Shown here: piece after piece, positions 24,916-34,590 of the stretch | Numbering within the stretch: position 1 is the first letter of the stretch | How the letters are laid out: every line of letters begins with the position of its first letter | Source of the DNA: Candidatus Neomarinimicrobiota bacterium | Lineage (GTDB): Bacteria > Fidelibacterota > Marinisomatia > Marinisomatales > S15-B10 | Reading direction: 5' to 3' | Assembly: GCA_012964825.1 (NCBI GenBank) | Contig: DTTI01000069.1 | Span: forward strand, 1-64,000 | Length of the DNA stretch: 64,000 nt | Program-made: the position numbers and the translations under genes | Notes under the pieces: model-generated | What the model was told of the DNA's origin: nothing | The model's database searches: none | The model's input: the letters and a program-made list of their open reading frames with translations, nothing else

Positions 24916-25359
24916 TTAGGACTTCACCGCCACCATCATAATTTCAACGAGAGCATCCCGTGGAATCCGGGCCGCCTCTACTACGGCACGGGCAGGCTTG
25001 CTTTCACTGAAGTAGGTGGCATAGACATCATTCATGGCTTTGTAATCATTCAGGTCCGCCAGATATGCCTGGACCTGTACCACGTCTGAATAGTCAAAAC
25101 CTGCTGCTTTAAGCACAGCACCGAGGTTCTTTAGTACCCGGTGGGTCTGGGCCTCAATGTTCCCCTCTACCAGCTTACCCGTAGAGGGGTCAAGAGCGAT
25201 CTGGCCGGCAAGATAGAGTGTGCTTCCTACACGTATACCCTGAGAATAAGGGCCAATGGCCGCTGGGGCATTAGGTGTGGAAATAACCTCCCTGTCTCCA
25301 CCCCCGCCGGCACAGGCCGAAAAGGCCAGTGCGGCAAGCAGTACAACTGTCTGTCGCAC
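24916..25359 (-). CDS. RidA family protein with lipoprotein signal
   Basis: The 147-residue protein has a lipoprotein signal (QTVVLLAALAFSAC) followed by a glycine-rich linker and a complete RidA domain: TPNAPAAIGPYSQGIRVG, LYLAGQIALDP and KPARAVVEAARIPRDALVEI. The last of these contains the arginine that binds the substrate carboxylate. RidA hydrolyses reactive enamines and imines released by PLP enzymes. The start is GTG at 25359, overlapping by one base the TAG of the upstream PLP enzyme, so translation is coupled. An exported RidA is unusual and matches the exported PLP enzyme next to it. Confidence 0.92.
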   Translation of the reverse strand: MRQTVVLLAALAFSACAGGGGDREVISTPNAPAAIGPYSQGIRVGSTLYLAGQIALDPSTGKLVEGNIEAQTHRVLKNLGAVLKAAGFDYSDVVQVQAYLADLNDYKAMNDVYATYFSESKPARAVVEAARIPRDALVEIMMVAVKS

Positions 25360-26666
25360 TAAGACTTACTGACGCCGTTCTTCACAATATCTGTCATGGC
25401 ATCTGTGAAGCGGTCGATCTCTTCAATTGTGGTATAGACGTGAGGTGTTATCCTGCACCCTTCGAATTCAGGATGCTTGATGGGGACAACGAAAATACGA
25501 TACTTATCCCACAGATGCGTGGACACATCGGCAGAATCGATCCCTTCCACCTGGACAGTAGCTATACCACACGCTTTCCCAGACTTAAGACTTGTGTGGA
25601 GTTTTACGCGATCATTTTCCAGAAGAGGTTTTGCCCACCGATTTCTCAAATAGACCATCCTTGCCTCTTTATTCTTACTACCGATTCCCTGATGGAACGT
25701 GAGGGCGTCACCTATGGCCAGATAGTTAGCAGCCGGGTGGGTCCCTATCTCCTCAAACTTGCGGATATCATCATGCTCACATTGCCCAGGCGCCTGCATG
25801 GGCCAGAGATCGGCGATCAAGTCCTTCTTAACATAGAGCAAGCCGGTACCGTGAGGAGCACAAAGCCACTTATGGAGACTGGTGGCATAATAGTCACATC
25901 CCAAGTCCGAAGCATTAAAGTCGAAATGGGCGAAAGTATGGGCACCATCTACAATTACCGGGATACCTTTCTTTCGGGCCATTTGCACAATCTTCTTAAC
26001 AGGGAGAATTTGCCCTGTAATGTTGATCATGTGGCACATAAGGATCATTTTGGTTTTGGAAGTAATTCCCTTTTTAAATAATCGCACAACTTCATCGTCA
26101 TCCTCCGCAGGGATAGGAATCTTGAACTGTTTCATAACAATACCGTCCCTACACTCTCTCTGCTTGAATGTATTAATCATTCTGCCATAGTCCTGTGTTG
26201 TGGTGAGGACTTCATCACCGGGCTCAAAGTCAAAGCCGTTCTGGCAGATCTGGAGGCCTTCTGAGGCGTTCCGGGTTAAAGCGATCTCTTCCGCGTCGCA
26301 ACCGTGAAAACGAGCCAGACGCCGCCGAACAGGTTCTCGCTGGGGCTCCAGAATGCGCCACATGGAATAAGCCGGTGAAGTGTTGGAAAAATCGAGATGG
26401 CGCTTCATAGCTTCCTGGACTACAGCTGGAGATGGGCTGACGCCGCCATTGTTCAAATTAATCAAGCCACGATCTGCGGTGTACGCCTGCTGAATCTCAA
26501 ACCAGAATGATTCATCTTTGGCAATATCAGATGGGTCTCCTTTAATTCCTCTCACCGATGCCAGTGCCCTGTTCATGAGGGTCGGTTCTATGACAGCAAC
26601 CGCTGCTGCTGCAGCCATCGGTTTCCCAATCGTTCCCATAAATGATCTTCGATCCATTGTTCTCAT
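25359..26666 (-). CDS. Exported class-V aminotransferase-fold PLP enzyme
   Basis: The 435-residue protein starts with a twin-arginine-like signal (MDRRSFMGTIGKPMAAAAA). The rest matches class-V PLP enzymes of the isopenicillin-N epimerase type. The PLP aspartate lies in PVIVDGAHTFAHFDF and the Schiff-base lysine in YYATSLHKWLCAPHGTG. The start ATG at 26666 follows AGGAG. Reaction and substrate are unknown; relatives act as epimerases, desulfurases or lyases. Direct coupling to a lipoprotein RidA suggests that it releases an enamine or imine in the periplasm. Tat export would fit a protein that must bind PLP before transport. Confidence 0.9.
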   Translation of the reverse strand: MRTMDRRSFMGTIGKPMAAAAAVAVIEPTLMNRALASVRGIKGDPSDIAKDESFWFEIQQAYTADRGLINLNNGGVSPSPAVVQEAMKRHLDFSNTSPAYSMWRILEPQREPVRRRLARFHGCDAEEIALTRNASEGLQICQNGFDFEPGDEVLTTTQDYGRMINTFKQRECRDGIVMKQFKIPIPAEDDDEVVRLFKKGITSKTKMILMCHMINITGQILPVKKIVQMARKKGIPVIVDGAHTFAHFDFNASDLGCDYYATSLHKWLCAPHGTGLLYVKKDLIADLWPMQAPGQCEHDDIRKFEEIGTHPAANYLAIGDALTFHQGIGSKNKEARMVYLRNRWAKPLLENDRVKLHTSLKSGKACGIATVQVEGIDSADVSTHLWDKYRIFVVPIKHPEFEGCRITPHVYTTIEEIDRFTDAMTDIVKNGVSKS

Positions 26667-26740
26667 AAGAATCTCCTATAAAATTAATTTCCCTTAAGTG
26701 TACAACTGACAAACCACTTTTTCAAGAACATCAAATATGA

Positions 26741-27805
26741 TTATATAGGACTATCCGGCTTCAGATATTTAGCCAGGAATTTCCAGATTTTCAGTCTTAT
26801 CTCTCTGGCTTGGCCAAAATCCATTCTATCAAAAGAGTGGCCCCCGGGAATGTCTTCAAAAATTTCGTATTCAAAACCTTTTTTTCCATTTGCCTTAAGA
26901 GCTTGTACAAGACGTTCAACCTCAAGAACGTTTACATCGGCATCATTGGTATTGGTATGGATAAGTAAAGGTGTTCCATCATATTTCTCGGTATTCCAAG
27001 AGGGTGATCGCTTTTTGTACTCCTCTACATCCTCATTAGCCGCTTTCCCGATATGATAATCAACAGAGTAAAGATCACGATAACGCTGTGTCTTATATCC
27101 CATGCGAGCGATAAGGTCGCTCACAGGCACACCAGCATAAGCAACAGTATAATCATTGCCATGTTCGAAAATATTCATCAAAGCGTGGAGACCACCATGA
27201 CTCCAGCCGACAATACCTACCCGTTTTGGATCAAGAAAATCGTAGCGCTCAAGCATATAATTCCTTGCGGAGTAGGTGTCCTCTATTTCCAACCCGCCGT
27301 AATCGATAGCCTCGTAGGTCCCGCGTCCGTAACCAGTACTGCCCCGGTACTCAGGTGCCACGATGGTGTAACCCTGTGTCAGCAATTCACGCAAGATATT
27401 GGTGAACCCGGATGAGAAATTGCTGTGAACACCGCCATGAGGCAGTACAATGAGAGGCTGTTTTTTCTTTTTGTTCAGATTTTTTGGAATAAATACATAA
27501 GTGCGAAACCGCCATGGATTGTTAGCGCCTTGTGCTGTAGGGTTAGGCTGATGTTGCAAAGGAGGGCCAGTAATGCTGGCCATATCAACCTCAGCAATAT
27601 CCCCCAATCGATGGAAAAACATTAGATCGTCCACTTGACGGGAAACTTGATCGAGCTTGTGGTGAAGATATTCATTCTGTCTCTCAAGTTGAGATTTAAT
27701 ATCGCTGAGATTCGGAGGTGTTTCTTCCTGTGCTACAATGGGAAATGCACAAAACATTGTTATAACAACAATCAGTCCTCGAACGGTATTCAAGCTATAG
27801 TTCAT
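26741..27805 (-). CDS. Exported alpha/beta hydrolase of the prolyl oligopeptidase (S9) type
   Basis: The 354-residue protein has a signal peptide (cleaved near PIVAQEE). A short coiled-coil-like stretch (residues 30-62) is followed by an S9-type catalytic domain. The nucleophile is Ser202 in GIVGWSHGGLHALM. The aspartate lies in LIHTNTNDADVN and the histidine in IPGGHSFDRMDF. The oxyanion loop is LPHGGVHSNF. The beta-propeller that usually restricts S9 enzymes to short peptides is missing, so the substrate could be a peptide or an ester. AGGGGG-like bases precede the ATG. The gene follows the sodium symporter by 15 nt. Confidence 0.88.
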   Translation of the reverse strand: MNYSLNTVRGLIVVITMFCAFPIVAQEETPPNLSDIKSQLERQNEYLHHKLDQVSRQVDDLMFFHRLGDIAEVDMASITGPPLQHQPNPTAQGANNPWRFRTYVFIPKNLNKKKKQPLIVLPHGGVHSNFSSGFTNILRELLTQGYTIVAPEYRGSTGYGRGTYEAIDYGGLEIEDTYSARNYMLERYDFLDPKRVGIVGWSHGGLHALMNIFEHGNDYTVAYAGVPVSDLIARMGYKTQRYRDLYSVDYHIGKAANEDVEEYKKRSPSWNTEKYDGTPLLIHTNTNDADVNVLEVERLVQALKANGKKGFEYEIFEDIPGGHSFDRMDFGQAREIRLKIWKFLAKYLKPDSPI

Positions 27806-27820
27806 TTTATCCCCCTTCGT

Positions 27821-29323
27821 TTAATCAGTATGACTCTGTATCCGCTCAGCCATCCACCTGTTCAGCCACAAAAGCATGGCCAGAACTGCACCCCATTGAA
27901 CCAGGCATGTCATAACACTGTATGGCGACATGGGATTGTACCAGTCATCCGGCGCATAGACTGTAGCTGAGAGGGATAGCCACCAAACAAGAAGTGCTAT
28001 GCCTAGAATTGGGACAATGAATTTTATGTTTTTATCCCACCATGCACCTAAATCCCAGTCATTTTTATTCTGTAACACCTCTTTCTCCCGCAGGACCGTA
28101 ACTCCGTACCGCATAACTGCCACAGCCACAAAAATGCCGGATATCATGAGAGCCACTCCCCAGACAAAATCCTGATTCCCGAATAAAACAAGATTCCGTG
28201 CAGATGGGATACCCAAGAGATAACTGACGACCGCCACACAAACGATGGCTGTTTTCCTTTTCAGGCCAAGATCAATAAGATTCCGGCTGGTGAGCTCCAT
28301 CATTGAGATGAGTGAAGAAAAACCGGCAAAAGAGAGCCCCAGAAAAAATAGAATAGCCACCAGTTTCCCCATGGGCATTTTGGCAAAAAGCTGTGGCATC
28401 CAGATGAAGGTGAGGCCAGTAGCGGCGGGGCCGCTTTCTTTCATAATACCAAGAATTTCACCGTTAGTCTTCCCTTCCATTCCGAGAATGGAAAATACGG
28501 TGCCGAACACCATGAGGGCCGCAAGGAGTGATACCACATTGTTACCGATGGCCGTAATAAACGCATTCTTCACAATGCCGTATCGCCGCCTGATATAGAT
28601 GGCATAGGTAAGGAAAAGCCCCCAACCGGCACCGGTATCCCAGGCGTTTTGGGTCAAAGCCTCCAGCCAGAGCTTGGGATTACTGAGCTGACTCCACTGG
28701 GGCGTAAAAAGGTAAGCCACGCCATTCCAGGCGCCGGGCAAGGTTAAAGCACGAATTACAGAAAGAACAACAATAGCTAACAATGTTGGAATAAGCACCT
28801 TGTTGACTTTTTCAATAGATGAAACACCCCGCCAGATGGCCATCGCCCCTACTGCCATGGCCATACCATGAAAAAGCAGGGGTAAAGCACTTGCCTGGTA
28901 ATTGTTCCACAGTGACCATGACGCTTCCGTTGTTTGAGGAAGAGGTTGGAACAGCATCTGAATAAAGTAATAAATACACCACCCCACCACCACAGAATAG
29001 TAGAACGTGATGGCCGTGGTGACCAAACCAACGAATCCGCCCATCCAAGCAAACTTCCCTCCCACAAGAGAAACAAACGCACCTATGGTCCCCTTTCGGG
29101 ATTTTCTCCCCATGATATACTCAGCTATGATGAGTGGAATGCTCCAAAGGAAAAGGAAAATGACCCACGCCACAAGAAATGCACCGGCCCCATCGTCACC
29201 ACCGTTTGTAGCGGCAATCCGGGGGAACCGCCAGATATTGCCTGTTCCCACGGCAATTCCTAGCGCACTCATAAGAAATGCCGATCTTGACGAAAAACGT
29301 TGTTCAGATTCTCGCTGTTCCAA
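27821..29323 (-). CDS. Sodium:neurotransmitter symporter family transporter (SNF/NSS)
   Basis: The 500-residue transporter has 12 membrane segments and the NSS start (LGIAVGTGNIWRFPRIA), with the sodium- and substrate-binding unwound helix 1. Bacterial members import amino acids with Na+. The start is TTG at 29323, preceded by GAGAGAGGG. An upstream ATG is lacking. It lies in a run with peptidases on both sides (M14 and S9), which suggests uptake of the amino acids they release. Confidence 0.93.
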   Translation of the reverse strand: MEQRESEQRFSSRSAFLMSALGIAVGTGNIWRFPRIAATNGGDDGAGAFLVAWVIFLFLWSIPLIIAEYIMGRKSRKGTIGAFVSLVGGKFAWMGGFVGLVTTAITFYYSVVVGWCIYYFIQMLFQPLPQTTEASWSLWNNYQASALPLLFHGMAMAVGAMAIWRGVSSIEKVNKVLIPTLLAIVVLSVIRALTLPGAWNGVAYLFTPQWSQLSNPKLWLEALTQNAWDTGAGWGLFLTYAIYIRRRYGIVKNAFITAIGNNVVSLLAALMVFGTVFSILGMEGKTNGEILGIMKESGPAATGLTFIWMPQLFAKMPMGKLVAILFFLGLSFAGFSSLISMMELTSRNLIDLGLKRKTAIVCVAVVSYLLGIPSARNLVLFGNQDFVWGVALMISGIFVAVAVMRYGVTVLREKEVLQNKNDWDLGAWWDKNIKFIVPILGIALLVWWLSLSATVYAPDDWYNPMSPYSVMTCLVQWGAVLAMLLWLNRWMAERIQSHTD

Positions 29324-29343
29324 ACTACCCTCTCTCTATTTAA

Positions 29344-32136
29344 TCAGAATTCAACCGTTTGACGCGTACCAAATCCCGGCCCCAGGAGAATAGCATTAAG
29401 CAGCATTCGCTCGCCACCATAGAAATATGCCCTGAAGTTAGGATCGGTGGCAAACAGGATTACCTGCCCCTTGCCCACGGATTCCCTCGCACAGTAGACA
29501 GAATTTGCCCACCGTTCTCGCGCTTCCGGCCAGAGAATCCCGGAGATTTTAACATTGTCATAATTAGCGAACCGACCAGCCACATCACTGTTATCTTTTG
29601 AAACATAGCTGTATGAGTTGTCTACCAAAATGGGGACATCGGATCCCAAACCGAACGAGAGCCAGTGTTCCTCATCCAGATCGATACGCATAATGACACC
29701 TTGCGGTGACAGTTGCCTGGCCAGTTTATCCGCCTGCTTGGCGGTTTTTGAATCAAACTTTCCTGCAGTCTCTTGCTTACTTTTTGCCGGTCGTTTCCCT
29801 TCCCAAACGGCCAGGCTATCCACAGTAGGAGATGCGGCCTGCTGATACAGTGAGAAGGCAGTGGTGTATTCATCCAGTTTGTCCAGAACCTGCCGTTTCT
29901 GCCGGACTGATACTAGTGAAACAGAGCTGTCGGCCACAAAAGCGGCCGCTGCGCCGACAGCAATGAGGGTACCACCATCTTCAACCCACTCCCGGAGATG
30001 TTTTACTCCACCTTCAGAAAGAAGTCTCTTGTAGGTTCGCGGCCCGCCGTAGGTAGATGGAAGGATCAGCACATTATATTTATCGAGATCAGTCCCCGCT
30101 AATGATGTGGAACTCAATGTCGATGTTGCCATATTCATTCTGGCGTCCAGCGTGTGCCAGATGTTGCCAAAACTGTAGGGCGATATGGTCTCACCACCCA
30201 CCAGGGCGATCTTGGGACGGGCAAGCAATTCAAACTCACCGCCGCCGGGATCAGATCCTACTGAGGCAAGACCATAATCAATACTTTTGAAGGTGACACC
30301 CGTCTCTTCAGCGATCTCTTGAAGTGTCCGCTCTGAAAGGTGGCGGTTAGCATTGCTCCGAACGAGAAAACTTCCCCGGGGATAGCTTTCCCCATCCACT
30401 TTAAACGGTTCACTACCAGACCAAACCTTAGCACCGGCATCCAGTAACCTCGCCAGAGCCAACACAGCCCTATCATCGGCCCCTGAAAAAACGTAACCGA
30501 CCTTAGGGTCTCTGCCGGAGAGTCGCCCTTGAATGTGGCCTGACTCATGAGCGCGGGACTTGACAGTCGGCACGCTGTCAGAAAAGTAGGCGTCCATATC
30601 GTAGCCCAATGCAAGAGACCATCCGGTAGCGTCATAAAGTCGGGAGTCGTCATACTTCAGCCTTTCTTTCCGCTGACTTTTCAGGAATTCACTATTGTGC
30701 CTGATCTCAAAGGTGAGAATGGCTTCAACAAGATTTCGATTCGGCTGGTCAAGAGGTACAATGAGGGTCCTTTCAGGGAAATTTATCCGCTTCACCGGTT
30801 TCCCATCTCTACCCGTGATGTTGCGAAGCTCAAAACTTTCCTGGGCCACTTCAACTTCAATACCCTGAAAAGTGAGCGCAGAAGCGAATTTTTCAAATCG
30901 GCTTATGTTATCATTAGGTACAAACAGGAACGCCTCCCGCCGCGTTTTATTACCATTTCCGGCGGCGGATTTTCTGTGGTTGTAGTAATCCCGGAGAAGA
31001 GTCTCACGGTTCGAGGCTGCTGTCAAAAGATTTGCCATGGAACTGGTGAAGTGATGATGCACTGTTTCACGATAGGTCATCACCGTTCCATCAGGCCGTT
31101 TCACGCGAGAGCCGTCCACACCGGCCTGTTCATAAAGTACGCCTATTGCCCCCAGAAACATTGGCCAAGAACTGCCGTAACCAGGATACATCTCTTCGTT
31201 CCACTCCCGAGTGTAATAGCTCCACCCTTGCTCATCGAAAGCCTTTGCCTGGTCCTTGGCGAACTGGTCCCACCATTTGAAGGTTTCCTTGGGAAGGAAC
31301 GGATTGAAAGGCTCCCGGGGTGGTGAAAAAAGATATGTGTCATAGGGCCCCATCTCGTGGCAATCGAGAACAAACTGGGGATTCCACTTCAGGATTCCTT
31401 CCACCCGTCCTCGCGTCTCCGGGTGCACCAAGAGAAACCAATCCCTGTTGAGGTCAAACAGATAGTGGTTCCCTCTGCCGTAGGGCCAGACGCCCCTGTG
31501 ATGGAGGCTCTGGATATCACTGCTGGGAATAACGCTGTTGTATTGCTCCATCTGTTTAACAAAGCGCATACGCCCGTCAGGGTTTTGCATGGGGTCAATA
31601 CAGACCACCATATTGTCCAAAATGTTTCGTGTTGTTCTGTCCCGCCCGGCTAACAGCTGGTAAGCAAGATAAACGGAAGCGTCCACGCTGGAAACTTCAT
31701 CCCCGTGTATACCGTAGCCTAACCATGCGACAGTAGGTAGAGATTTGATCAGCTTTTCCGCTTGAGTTGTGTTCACCTTGAGGTGGGCCAAGTCCGCCAT
31801 CTGTTCACGAATCTCTTCCAATCGGTCAAAGTTCTTCTCAGACGTCACCACCAGATAGACCAGCTCCCGTCCCTCAAAAGAATGGGCGTAGACATTCAAT
31901 TGAGCGTTCGGTGCTGTCTCTGACAAATAGGTAAAATAAGACATCACTTCCGCATGAGTAATAGACCGGCCTCCCAGTTCGAAACCAAGGAATTCACTGG
32001 GAGACTGGATATCAGCCCGGTATGACCCTCCTTTGAAGAAGGGAGCAGTGTAGTCTCCAAGACCTGGCGATGGATGGGTACGCATGCTCTGGCCAGTCAG
32101 AGCGGTCGTTAATATCAGCAGTACCATTTTTTTCAT
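29344..32136 (-). CDS. Exported M14 family zinc carboxypeptidase with C-terminal amidotransferase-like domain
   Basis: The 930-residue protein has a signal peptide (MKKMVLLILTTALTGQS) and an M14 catalytic domain at about residues 40-390. Zinc ligands are His and Glu in GIHGDEVSS and a late His in VLDCHEMG; the catalytic Glu is probably the one in LYEQAGVDG. Residues about 640-760 look like a class I glutamine-amidotransferase fold without its catalytic cysteine (KIALVGGETISPYSFG ... VLILPSTYGG ... GTLIAVGAAAAF). I chose the ATG at 32136, which follows GGAGAAAGAG and overlaps the NUDIX stop as ATGA. It probably trims peptides outside the cytoplasm. Confidence 0.9.
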   Translation of the reverse strand: MKKMVLLILTTALTGQSMRTHPSPGLGDYTAPFFKGGSYRADIQSPSEFLGFELGGRSITHAEVMSYFTYLSETAPNAQLNVYAHSFEGRELVYLVVTSEKNFDRLEEIREQMADLAHLKVNTTQAEKLIKSLPTVAWLGYGIHGDEVSSVDASVYLAYQLLAGRDRTTRNILDNMVVCIDPMQNPDGRMRFVKQMEQYNSVIPSSDIQSLHHRGVWPYGRGNHYLFDLNRDWFLLVHPETRGRVEGILKWNPQFVLDCHEMGPYDTYLFSPPREPFNPFLPKETFKWWDQFAKDQAKAFDEQGWSYYTREWNEEMYPGYGSSWPMFLGAIGVLYEQAGVDGSRVKRPDGTVMTYRETVHHHFTSSMANLLTAASNRETLLRDYYNHRKSAAGNGNKTRREAFLFVPNDNISRFEKFASALTFQGIEVEVAQESFELRNITGRDGKPVKRINFPERTLIVPLDQPNRNLVEAILTFEIRHNSEFLKSQRKERLKYDDSRLYDATGWSLALGYDMDAYFSDSVPTVKSRAHESGHIQGRLSGRDPKVGYVFSGADDRAVLALARLLDAGAKVWSGSEPFKVDGESYPRGSFLVRSNANRHLSERTLQEIAEETGVTFKSIDYGLASVGSDPGGGEFELLARPKIALVGGETISPYSFGNIWHTLDARMNMATSTLSSTSLAGTDLDKYNVLILPSTYGGPRTYKRLLSEGGVKHLREWVEDGGTLIAVGAAAAFVADSSVSLVSVRQKRQVLDKLDEYTTAFSLYQQAASPTVDSLAVWEGKRPAKSKQETAGKFDSKTAKQADKLARQLSPQGVIMRIDLDEEHWLSFGLGSDVPILVDNSYSYVSKDNSDVAGRFANYDNVKISGILWPEARERWANSVYCARESVGKGQVILFATDPNFRAYFYGGERMLLNAILLGPGFGTRQTVEF

Positions 32137-32798
32137 AACTCTTTCTCCATATTGTAACATTCTGAAAACAGATCCTTGCATTCACATAAAATTGCTGCCG
32201 TGGCACCCCAAACCTTTAACTGTTCAAAATGGAAATAGGGAACGTCCACATCAAAGCCCCTAATTTCCCTCTGTTCCCGTTTTACCCTCGAGTCGTCAAG
32301 CAACGTCTCCACCTGAATCTTATGGAGCGCCGCAACTTCAGCCTCATCAATTAGCACTTCAGGCACCGTCTCACTCCACCCCACAAAAGGGTGTACCCTG
32401 AAACCGCTGACCGGTATAAATAGTGGTGTCATTGCACCAAGCACTTTCACTGATGCCGGTACAATACCGATCTCTTCATTGGTTTCCCTAAGGGCCGTTT
32501 CTTCCAGAGATTCACCCTGTTCCTGAGCGCCGCCGGGCAGTGAAATCTGGCCACGGTGATACTCAACGACATGGGAACGTTCCATTAGAAAGAATGACCA
32601 TTCTTCACCTTCCTCAAAGAGAAGCACAAGCACAGCTGACGGCATTGCATCTGCTTCATTTCGGGCTAAAGGCGGAATATATGGAGGACGAGGTGCCATC
32701 TTAATTTGCGCCATCACACCCGGGAGGGATTTCATGAGATGTGATCGCAATTCAATGATGAATGGAGGTGCTATCGCGATCGCTCTGTCTCCACCCAA
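32133..32798 (-). CDS. NUDIX hydrolase, CoA pyrophosphatase-like
   Basis: The NUDIX box reads GGAQEQGESLEETALRETNE plus EIGIV, and the preceding ERSHVVEYHRGQISLPGG matches the family signature of CoA diphosphatases (NudL/PCD1). It would hydrolyse CoA or a related nucleotide in the cytoplasm. The start is uncertain. The ATG at 32798 overlaps the DUF885 gene by 28 bases and adds about 15 residues before the usual IELRSHLMKSLPG helix. A later start is possible. Its stop overlaps the M14 start (ATGA), so it is sandwiched in an operon of exported peptidases, an odd mix. Confidence 0.88.
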   Translation of the reverse strand: MGGDRAIAIAPPFIIELRSHLMKSLPGVMAQIKMAPRPPYIPPLARNEADAMPSAVLVLLFEEGEEWSFFLMERSHVVEYHRGQISLPGGAQEQGESLEETALRETNEEIGIVPASVKVLGAMTPLFIPVSGFRVHPFVGWSETVPEVLIDEAEVAALHKIQVETLLDDSRVKREQREIRGFDVDVPYFHFEQLKVWGATAAILCECKDLFSECYNMEKEL

Positions 32799-34531
32799 AT
32801 TTTTACCTGATCTTCCAGCACATCAAGAGGAACTGAGCCGTTCCCCAAGACTACGTCATGAAATTCTCTCACATCAAAATCTTCTTTGAGAACATTTTCA
32901 CTATAACGTCGCAGTTCTTTGATTTTTAACTCTCCCATCTTGTATGCCAATGCCTGTCCCGGCCATGCAATATATCTATCCGTTTCTGTAGTCACTTCAT
33001 GGATGGGCAGGGCTGTCCGTGTAGTCATATAGTCCATGGCTTCATCTCGTGTCCAGCCAAATGCATGAATACCTGTATCCACAACAAGCCTGCAAGCCCT
33101 CCACATTTCGTAAGTGAGCCTGCCAAAATTGTTATAGGGATCGGTATAGAAACCCGCCTCGAGGCCAAGCCATTCCGAGTAAAGTCCCCACCCTTCACCA
33201 AAGGCTGATAGAGAAAGATGCCGTCTGAACTTGGGAACATCTTCCAATTCCCGGGCAATGGCGTTCTGAAGATGGTGTCCCGGTACAGCTTCGTGCAGAG
33301 TCAGAGCTTCGAGATTGTAAAGGGGACGAATCTCCAATGCATAGGTGTTGACCCAGTAATAACCCGGTTCTCTCGACCCTTGTGCTGGTCCCACATATCG
33401 GCCGCCGGTGTATTTCGGCGCAATATGCTCTGGTACAGCTTGCACACCATAGGGCAAGCGGGGCAAATTCTTGAAAAGTGACGGAAGTTGGGCGTCCATT
33501 TTCTTGGCAATAAAGGACGCCTCTTTCAAAAGATCCTCAGGCGTTTTGGCGTAAAACTGACGATCGGTCCTTAGAAAATATAAAAAATCCTGAAAAGTAC
33601 CTTCAAACCCAACTTCCTTGATGATATCTGTCATTTCTTTTTTGATTCTTTCTACCTCTTTGAGACCTACTTTATAAATCTCTTCTGGTGACAGGTCGAG
33701 TGTTGTGAAGTGACGGGCCCGTTGCTCATAATAAGCCCTTCCGTCCGGAAACTCCGATGCACCGATGGTTTTTCTGGCGTTGGGGTAATACTCATCATTG
33801 AAAAATGTGAGAAACTGTTTGTATCCCTCAACAGCACCTGTCATGACGGCTTTTCCTCCCGCCTCTCTCAATCTATCGTACTCATGAGATGGAATGGAGA
33901 CGGGGAAAGAGAAAAAAGGTTCATAAAAAACACTTTCCTCAGGGTTGTTCACAACATGAGTGGAAATGGTTACGTTGTATCCCTTCAGAACAATCTGCGG
34001 CACTGTCATCCCTGTCCTGATACCTTCCCGCATGAGTGTGATGTGCTGTGCTATGTAGTCAGGAATGGCGTTCAGACGGGCAATGTAATTCTCATAGTCA
34101 GCTACACTTTTCAGGGGAATACCTTTCGGAAGTCTGGCGAGTCCGATATGAAAGCCTGAATCAGCATTAAGTGGCATTAAATAGGCTTTGAACTTGGTGT
34201 CCGCAAGACGATCCTCCACAACTCGGTGGAAAATCCTATAATTGATGCGACTTTTCTCATTAAGTCCACTCTGTTCTATGCTGTCGAGCCGCTGTAGAAT
34301 ATCCTGCCAGTAGTGTGCCCGTCGCTGAATATCTTCTTCAGTAACCAACGGTAACCTGTCATTGGCGGTGTGAACACCAACACCCGTAGCAAAAAGGGGG
34401 TTCTCCTTCAATCTAAACGACCACGCATCGTCGAAGATGGTCTGAAGTGCTATATCCGGATTTTGACGGAGACAGCCTGTGGTGGAAATCACCCAAATGA
34501 TACCAATAAACGGCAACGATCGTTTTATCAC
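32771..34531 (-). CDS. DUF885 family metallopeptidase-like lipoprotein
   Basis: The 586-residue protein has a lipoprotein signal (LPFIGIIWVISTTGC). The DUF885 catalytic region contains TLHEAVPGHHLQNAIA (a zinc-binding HExxxGHH pattern) followed by SAFGEGWGLYSEWLG. Family members are poorly characterised zinc peptidases active on oligopeptides. The length is typical. The gene starts the operon DUF885, NUDIX, M14, SNF symporter, S9 hydrolase, all in one direction and with gaps under 25 nt or overlaps, so it fits a peptide-use unit. Confidence 0.9.
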   Translation of the reverse strand: MIKRSLPFIGIIWVISTTGCLRQNPDIALQTIFDDAWSFRLKENPLFATGVGVHTANDRLPLVTEEDIQRRAHYWQDILQRLDSIEQSGLNEKSRINYRIFHRVVEDRLADTKFKAYLMPLNADSGFHIGLARLPKGIPLKSVADYENYIARLNAIPDYIAQHITLMREGIRTGMTVPQIVLKGYNVTISTHVVNNPEESVFYEPFFSFPVSIPSHEYDRLREAGGKAVMTGAVEGYKQFLTFFNDEYYPNARKTIGASEFPDGRAYYEQRARHFTTLDLSPEEIYKVGLKEVERIKKEMTDIIKEVGFEGTFQDFLYFLRTDRQFYAKTPEDLLKEASFIAKKMDAQLPSLFKNLPRLPYGVQAVPEHIAPKYTGGRYVGPAQGSREPGYYWVNTYALEIRPLYNLEALTLHEAVPGHHLQNAIARELEDVPKFRRHLSLSAFGEGWGLYSEWLGLEAGFYTDPYNNFGRLTYEMWRACRLVVDTGIHAFGWTRDEAMDYMTTRTALPIHEVTTETDRYIAWPGQALAYKMGELKIKELRRYSENVLKEDFDVREFHDVVLGNGSVPLDVLEDQVKIWVETERSR

Positions 34532-34590
34532 TGTACGTTTACCCCATCTTCAGCCTGAAAGTGGCATCTCTGTCAAGGAAAGATGTCAAG

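Noticed and set aside
30547-31326. Long plus-strand reading frame opposite the M14 gene
   Set aside because: Antisense shadow of a clearly coding M14 domain; no ribosome site and no recognisable protein.
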